Source of the DNA: Deltaproteobacteria bacterium
Lineage (GTDB): Bacteria > Desulfobacterota > DSM-4660 > Desulfatiglandales > HGW-15
Reading direction: 5' to 3'
Assembly: GCA_016926135.1 (NCBI GenBank)
Contig: JAFGPH010000071.1
Location: 1 to 7,821 of the forward strand
DNA length: 7,821 nucleotides
In this document: piece after piece, positions 7,205 through 7,821 of the stretch
Numbering within the stretch: the stretch's first letter is position 1
How the letters are laid out: every line of letters starts with the position of its first letter
The notes under the pieces: model-generated
Seen by the model: only the letters and a program-made list of their open reading frames with translations
Database searches by the model: none
What the model was told of the DNA's origin: nothing
Program-made: the position numbers and the translations under genes

Positions 7205-7225
7205 GCCAGTAGACATGACTCGTTG

Positions 7226-7821
7226 TTATCGGTCCGGCCTTCGCGCCCAGTACCCCCCGGTTTTCGGGCTCCCTCTGAATTCGATAGCCCCCCTCTCCCG
7301 CAATTGCCTCAAGCACCTTTCAGCCGTCCTGACAGGGATCTTATTCGCTCTCGATATCTCGGGTGCGCGCTGTCCAGGGTTGTTTCTGACGTACTTCAGA
7401 AGATCTTCTATCCCCTCAGTTACTCCGCCACTTACTCCGCCGTTTACTCCGCCACTTACTCCCTTGAAAATTCCCTCATCCCGTATTTCCTTTTTCCGGT
7501 ATCCGCCGCTCCTGGGGCTTCCCACGAATTCAATGCAACCCTTGGACTTAAGTTGGTTAAGCCAGTGTTCTAAAGTAGTTACTGGGATACCCATGGCCCT
7601 GGAAATTTGAGGTGTTCGGAGGCCGGGCGTATTTCGAATAAATTCGAGCAGGCCATTTACTCCCTCATTTACTCCGCCATTTACTCCGCCGGCATCTCCT
7701 CTTTCTGAGGTGGCAGGCCCAGCTTTCCTCGCGGGAGGTCTTTCGATGGCATCATGAGCCCCCTTGCGCCTGAATGTGATCGAGAACCAGTCTCCGTCAG
7801 CTTCAATACGAGGGGGTTCCA
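7226..7821 (-). CDS. Putative ATP-binding winged-helix regulator, C-terminal part (runs off right edge)
   Basis: The 197 visible residues are open from the right edge to TAA 7226-7228. The first stretch, EPPRIEADGDWFSITFRR, looks like the end of the HATPase_c_4 ATP-binding domain of Schlafen AlbA_2-type putative transcriptional regulators, whose DNA-binding and ATP-binding parts would lie outside the window. After a proline-rich linker come two tandem modules, each a Gly-Gly-Val-Asn repeat followed by a winged helix. Module 1 contains LLEFIRNTPGLRTPQISRA and ends GSPRSGGY. Module 2 contains LLKYVRNNPGQRAPEISRA and ends GSPKTGGY. About 30 of 53 winged-helix positions are identical. Such genes are often next to restriction-modification loci, and control of mod-res is a guess from position. 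ATG 7592-7594 is internal and is not the start. Confidence 0.78.
   Translation of the reverse strand, partial: EPPRIEADGDWFSITFRRKGAHDAIERPPARKAGPATSERGDAGGVNGGVNEGVNGLLEFIRNTPGLRTPQISRAMGIPVTTLEHWLNQLKSKGCIEFVGSPRSGGYRKKEIRDEGIFKGVSGGVNGGVSGGVTEGIEDLLKYVRNNPGQRAPEISRANKIPVRTAERCLRQLRERGAIEFRGSPKTGGYWARRPDR
7420..7467. repeat. 12 bp tandem repeat (TTACTCCGCCNN), array 1
   Basis: Four contiguous 12 bp units start at 7420, 7432, 7444 and 7456; the last is imperfect. Read on the minus strand they encode GGVS/GGVN tetrapeptides before the second winged helix of the regulator. Unit gain or loss would keep frame and change linker length by four residues. Confidence 0.85.
7657..7690. repeat. 12 bp tandem repeat (TTACTCCGCCAT), array 2
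   Basis: Nearly three units of the same 12 bp sequence start at 7657, 7669 and 7681. They encode GGVNGGVNEGVN before the first winged helix of the regulator. The shared unit links the two arrays and shows that the whole repeat-plus-helix module was duplicated. Confidence 0.82.

Noticed and set aside
7112..7216. 35-residue N-terminal extension of Mod from ATG 7214-7216
   Set aside because: The added residues are a translation of the palindromic repeat and are low in complexity; ATG 7109-7111 has its own ribosome binding site.
6581..7573. 330-codon open frame on the plus strand
   Set aside because: It lies wholly antisense to mod and the regulator, crosses the palindromic repeat, and has no recognisable domain; the minus-strand frames carry clear family motifs.
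7420..7690. Repeats resembling a CRISPR array
   Set aside because: The 12 bp units are contiguous without spacers, imperfect, and lie in frame in a coding sequence as GGVN tetrapeptides.
1..7821. DISARM or BREX defence system
   Set aside because: A SNF2 helicase and an adenine methylase occur together in class 1 DISARM, but the res gene is a type III restriction subunit and no DUF1998, phospholipase-D, PglZ or BrxC-like gene is visible.

Overview
This is a GC-rich bacterial window with about 57% GC by eye. All recognisable genes lie on the minus strand and read from right to left. Two of the gaps between genes hold palindrome-rich dispersed repeats of a kind I associate from memory with Desulfobacterota (Deltaproteobacteria) and neighbouring anaerobes. 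The taxonomic suggestion is inference, because no rRNA or lineage marker is present.

In transcription order the window holds four genes. (1) 7821-7226 is the C-terminal part of a putative ATP-binding, winged-helix transcriptional regulator whose N-terminus lies beyond the right edge. It carries two tandem copies of a Gly-Gly-Val-Asn repeat plus a winged helix. (2) 7111-4934 is a type III-like (beta-class) DNA amino-methyltransferase, mod, broken by one in-frame amber codon at 6191-6193. (3) 4773-1918 is the cognate 951-residue restriction subunit, res, with an intact SF2 helicase core and an intact C-terminal PD-(D/E)XK nuclease signature. (4) 1639-1 is the N-terminal 546 residues of a SNF2-family helicase with the bacterial SNF2-associated domain. 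It leaves the window just after the DMGLGKT ATP-binding motif. No methionine start lies upstream in its frame, so it is easily missed; TTG at 1637-1639 is the best start.

The layout reads as regulator - Mod - Res - SNF2 helicase, a restriction-modification island with an extra DNA translocase on the same strand. Type III Res subunits normally work only in complex with Mod, so a stop codon in mod should silence the system without the self-toxicity expected when a type II methylase is lost. The stop separates the DPPF catalytic motif from the FAGSGTT SAM-binding motif, so neither half should methylate alone. The most likely explanation is a recent TGG-to-TAG change. Amber readthrough is a less likely alternative, because the same gene also uses TAG as its terminal stop.

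The gaps are as follows. 7112-7225 holds a palindromic dispersed repeat. 4774-4933 holds a different one that abuts an open in-frame extension of Res. 1640-1917 holds a possible promoter and inverted repeat for the SNF2 gene and a doubtful short basic reading frame. No tRNA, rRNA, insertion sequence or CRISPR array was seen, and I found no credible gene on the plus strand.
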